Assembly: GCA_019925105.1 (NCBI GenBank)
Contig: JAHGAU010000018.1
Span: forward strand, 806,001 to 870,000
Source of the DNA: Niebla homalea
Taxonomy: Eukaryota > Ascomycota > Lecanoromycetes > Lecanorales > Ramalinaceae
DNA: 64,000 nt
Reading direction: 5' to 3'
Part shown: one piece after another, positions 62,962 through 64,000 of the stretch
Position numbering within the stretch: the first letter of the stretch is position 1
How the letters are laid out: each line of letters begins with the position of its first letter
Translations under genes and position numbers: made by a program
The notes under the pieces: generated by a model
The model's database searches: none
Seen by the model: only the letters and a program-made list of their open reading frames with translations
What the model was told of the DNA's origin: nothing

Positions 62962-64000
62962 CGTATGAAATAACGACGAACAACGGGACCCCAGAGGTCA
63001 AAAACGATACACGCGTATATAGCTTAAGTAATAATAAGAATAATACTTTAAATGCAATAAACGGAAGTGGAATAATAATAAAAATAAAGGGGGAGGAAAA
63101 ATAAGCAATTTAAATTAATAGAAATAATAATAAATTATATAAATAACATAATAAATACAAAATAAAAAAGCCTTAAATTAAATAGGGAGTTTATAGTTAA
63201 TAAGATACGCGTAAAGGAATATATATAACGCGTAAAAATATTATTATAAAGGGTAATAAATAAAGGGCGGAGGGGACGAAAACGGTACACGGGGATAAAT
63301 AAGGGGTAAATAGAGGCGTAAAAAGCCTTATTAAGTATATATAAATTAAAAGAAAGTTAAATAAAAATAAAAAGATATTAAGTAAATAAAAATAAGTTAT
63401 AAAAAGAAATAGTTATTAAATACGTAAAAGAAAAATAAAAAAAAAGGAAATAATAAAAGCGTTAAAAAGCTTCCTTATAATTATATAGAAAAATATTACG
63501 TTAAAGACTTAATTAATATTATAAATCGGGTTATAGGGAATAAAAGACTTTTACGTAAATATAAGGAGAAATTTAAGGAAATTAAAAAGGCTATATAGAA
63601 CTTAAAAGGTAATAGTAAAAACGTTAATAAATAAAGGCGAAAAAAAATAAAAAGGATATATATAAAGTAAAAGAATAACGGGGGAAACTTTAAAAAAAGG
63701 AGCGGGAATAAGTTAAGTAATAAAAACCGTAAAAACGACGTTAACGTTAATAATAAAAAAAATAAAGGTAAAGGAGAAAATAATAATATTAAGGAAAATA
63801 AAGATAATAACCGTATAATTATTAAGTGAAAAAAAAAAGAATATAATAATAAAAATAAACTTATTATAATTAATAAAAATATTTAAAATAACGGGAAAGT
63901 TATTAATAAAATAAATTATTACGATATATAAATTATAAAGCGGAGATATTTTCCTTAATATAGCCTTATTAAAGGTAAAAAAAAGGCTAAAAAAGTTAAA
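62962..64000 (+). mobile_element. LINE-H: 5' part of a LINE cut by the window end
   Basis: It begins with AATAACGACGAACAACGGGACC and follows LINE-E and LINE-D closely through ORF1 to the window edge. The last bases (AAAGGTAAAAAAAAGGCTAA) match LINE-D near 27,890. The 5' end keeps CCCCAGAGGTCAAAAACG as in LINE-E, so H and E belong to the same subgroup. RIP stops are common. Confidence 0.88.

Overview
This window looks like an AT-rich, gene-free block from a filamentous ascomycete (Pezizomycotina). It has been heavily rewritten by repeat-induced point mutation (RIP). CpA and TpG are strikingly rare, TpA is everywhere, and CpG is still common. Old reading frames are full of TAA where CAA, CAG or TGG would be expected. 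No intact host gene, tRNA or rRNA is recognisable, and the species cannot be named from this sequence. Long open frames are few and come from repeats, chance AT-rich sequence or dead transposon remnants.

Almost every stretch I can identify is a transposon relic. The main family is a Tad-like non-LTR retrotransposon (LINE) of about 5.8 kb: an ORF1 with a zinc-knuckle remnant, an endonuclease plus reverse transcriptase ORF2, and a 3' end closing in an (AATC)n tail. I label the copies A to N for cross-reference. LINE-A (+, from about 5.87 kb) is split twice. A 7,414-bp Ty3/Gypsy element (6,668-14,081, minus strand, 211-bp LTRs, target duplication AATAT) sits at its RT active site. LINE-C (minus, 15,481-21,327, 13-bp target duplication) sits near its 3' end. 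LINE-B follows A's tail. LINE-D (26.8-32.65 kb, +) is complete in length and interrupts a much older copy, K. J, L and M are fragments. LINE-E (43.08-47.41 kb, +) has lost its endonuclease. LINE-F and LINE-G (minus, 48.4-57.0 kb) lie tail to head. LINE-I is a 225-bp stub and LINE-H runs off the window end.

Two short LTR-bounded elements without recognisable coding capacity are present, at 34,742-36,249 and 48,630-50,047. The second has 184-bp LTRs and a clean AATTC target duplication inside LINE-F.

Between the transposons is a second layer of structure. A minisatellite with a unit of about 90-100 bp occurs at four loci in alternating orientation (25.4, 38.8, 42.9/47.4 and 57.5 kb). The outermost two belong to a 3-kb inverted repeat (22.8-25.96 kb against 57.4-60.6 kb) separated by about 31 kb. 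Other arrays have 12-bp, 21-bp and roughly 20-bp units. Three GC-richer islands (23.54, 36.3-36.86 and 39.8 kb) stand out because they escaped most of the RIP.

The window therefore reads as a record of successive insertions and RIP waves: K, L and M are nearly erased, A to G are strongly mutated but alignable, and I, J and the 48.6-kb LTR element are only lightly mutated. I found no convincing new gene system. The most interesting items are the inverted minisatellite architecture, the chimeric LINE-G, the duplicated target segment inside LINE-E's 3' end, the tail-to-head LINE pairs and the small GC islands.
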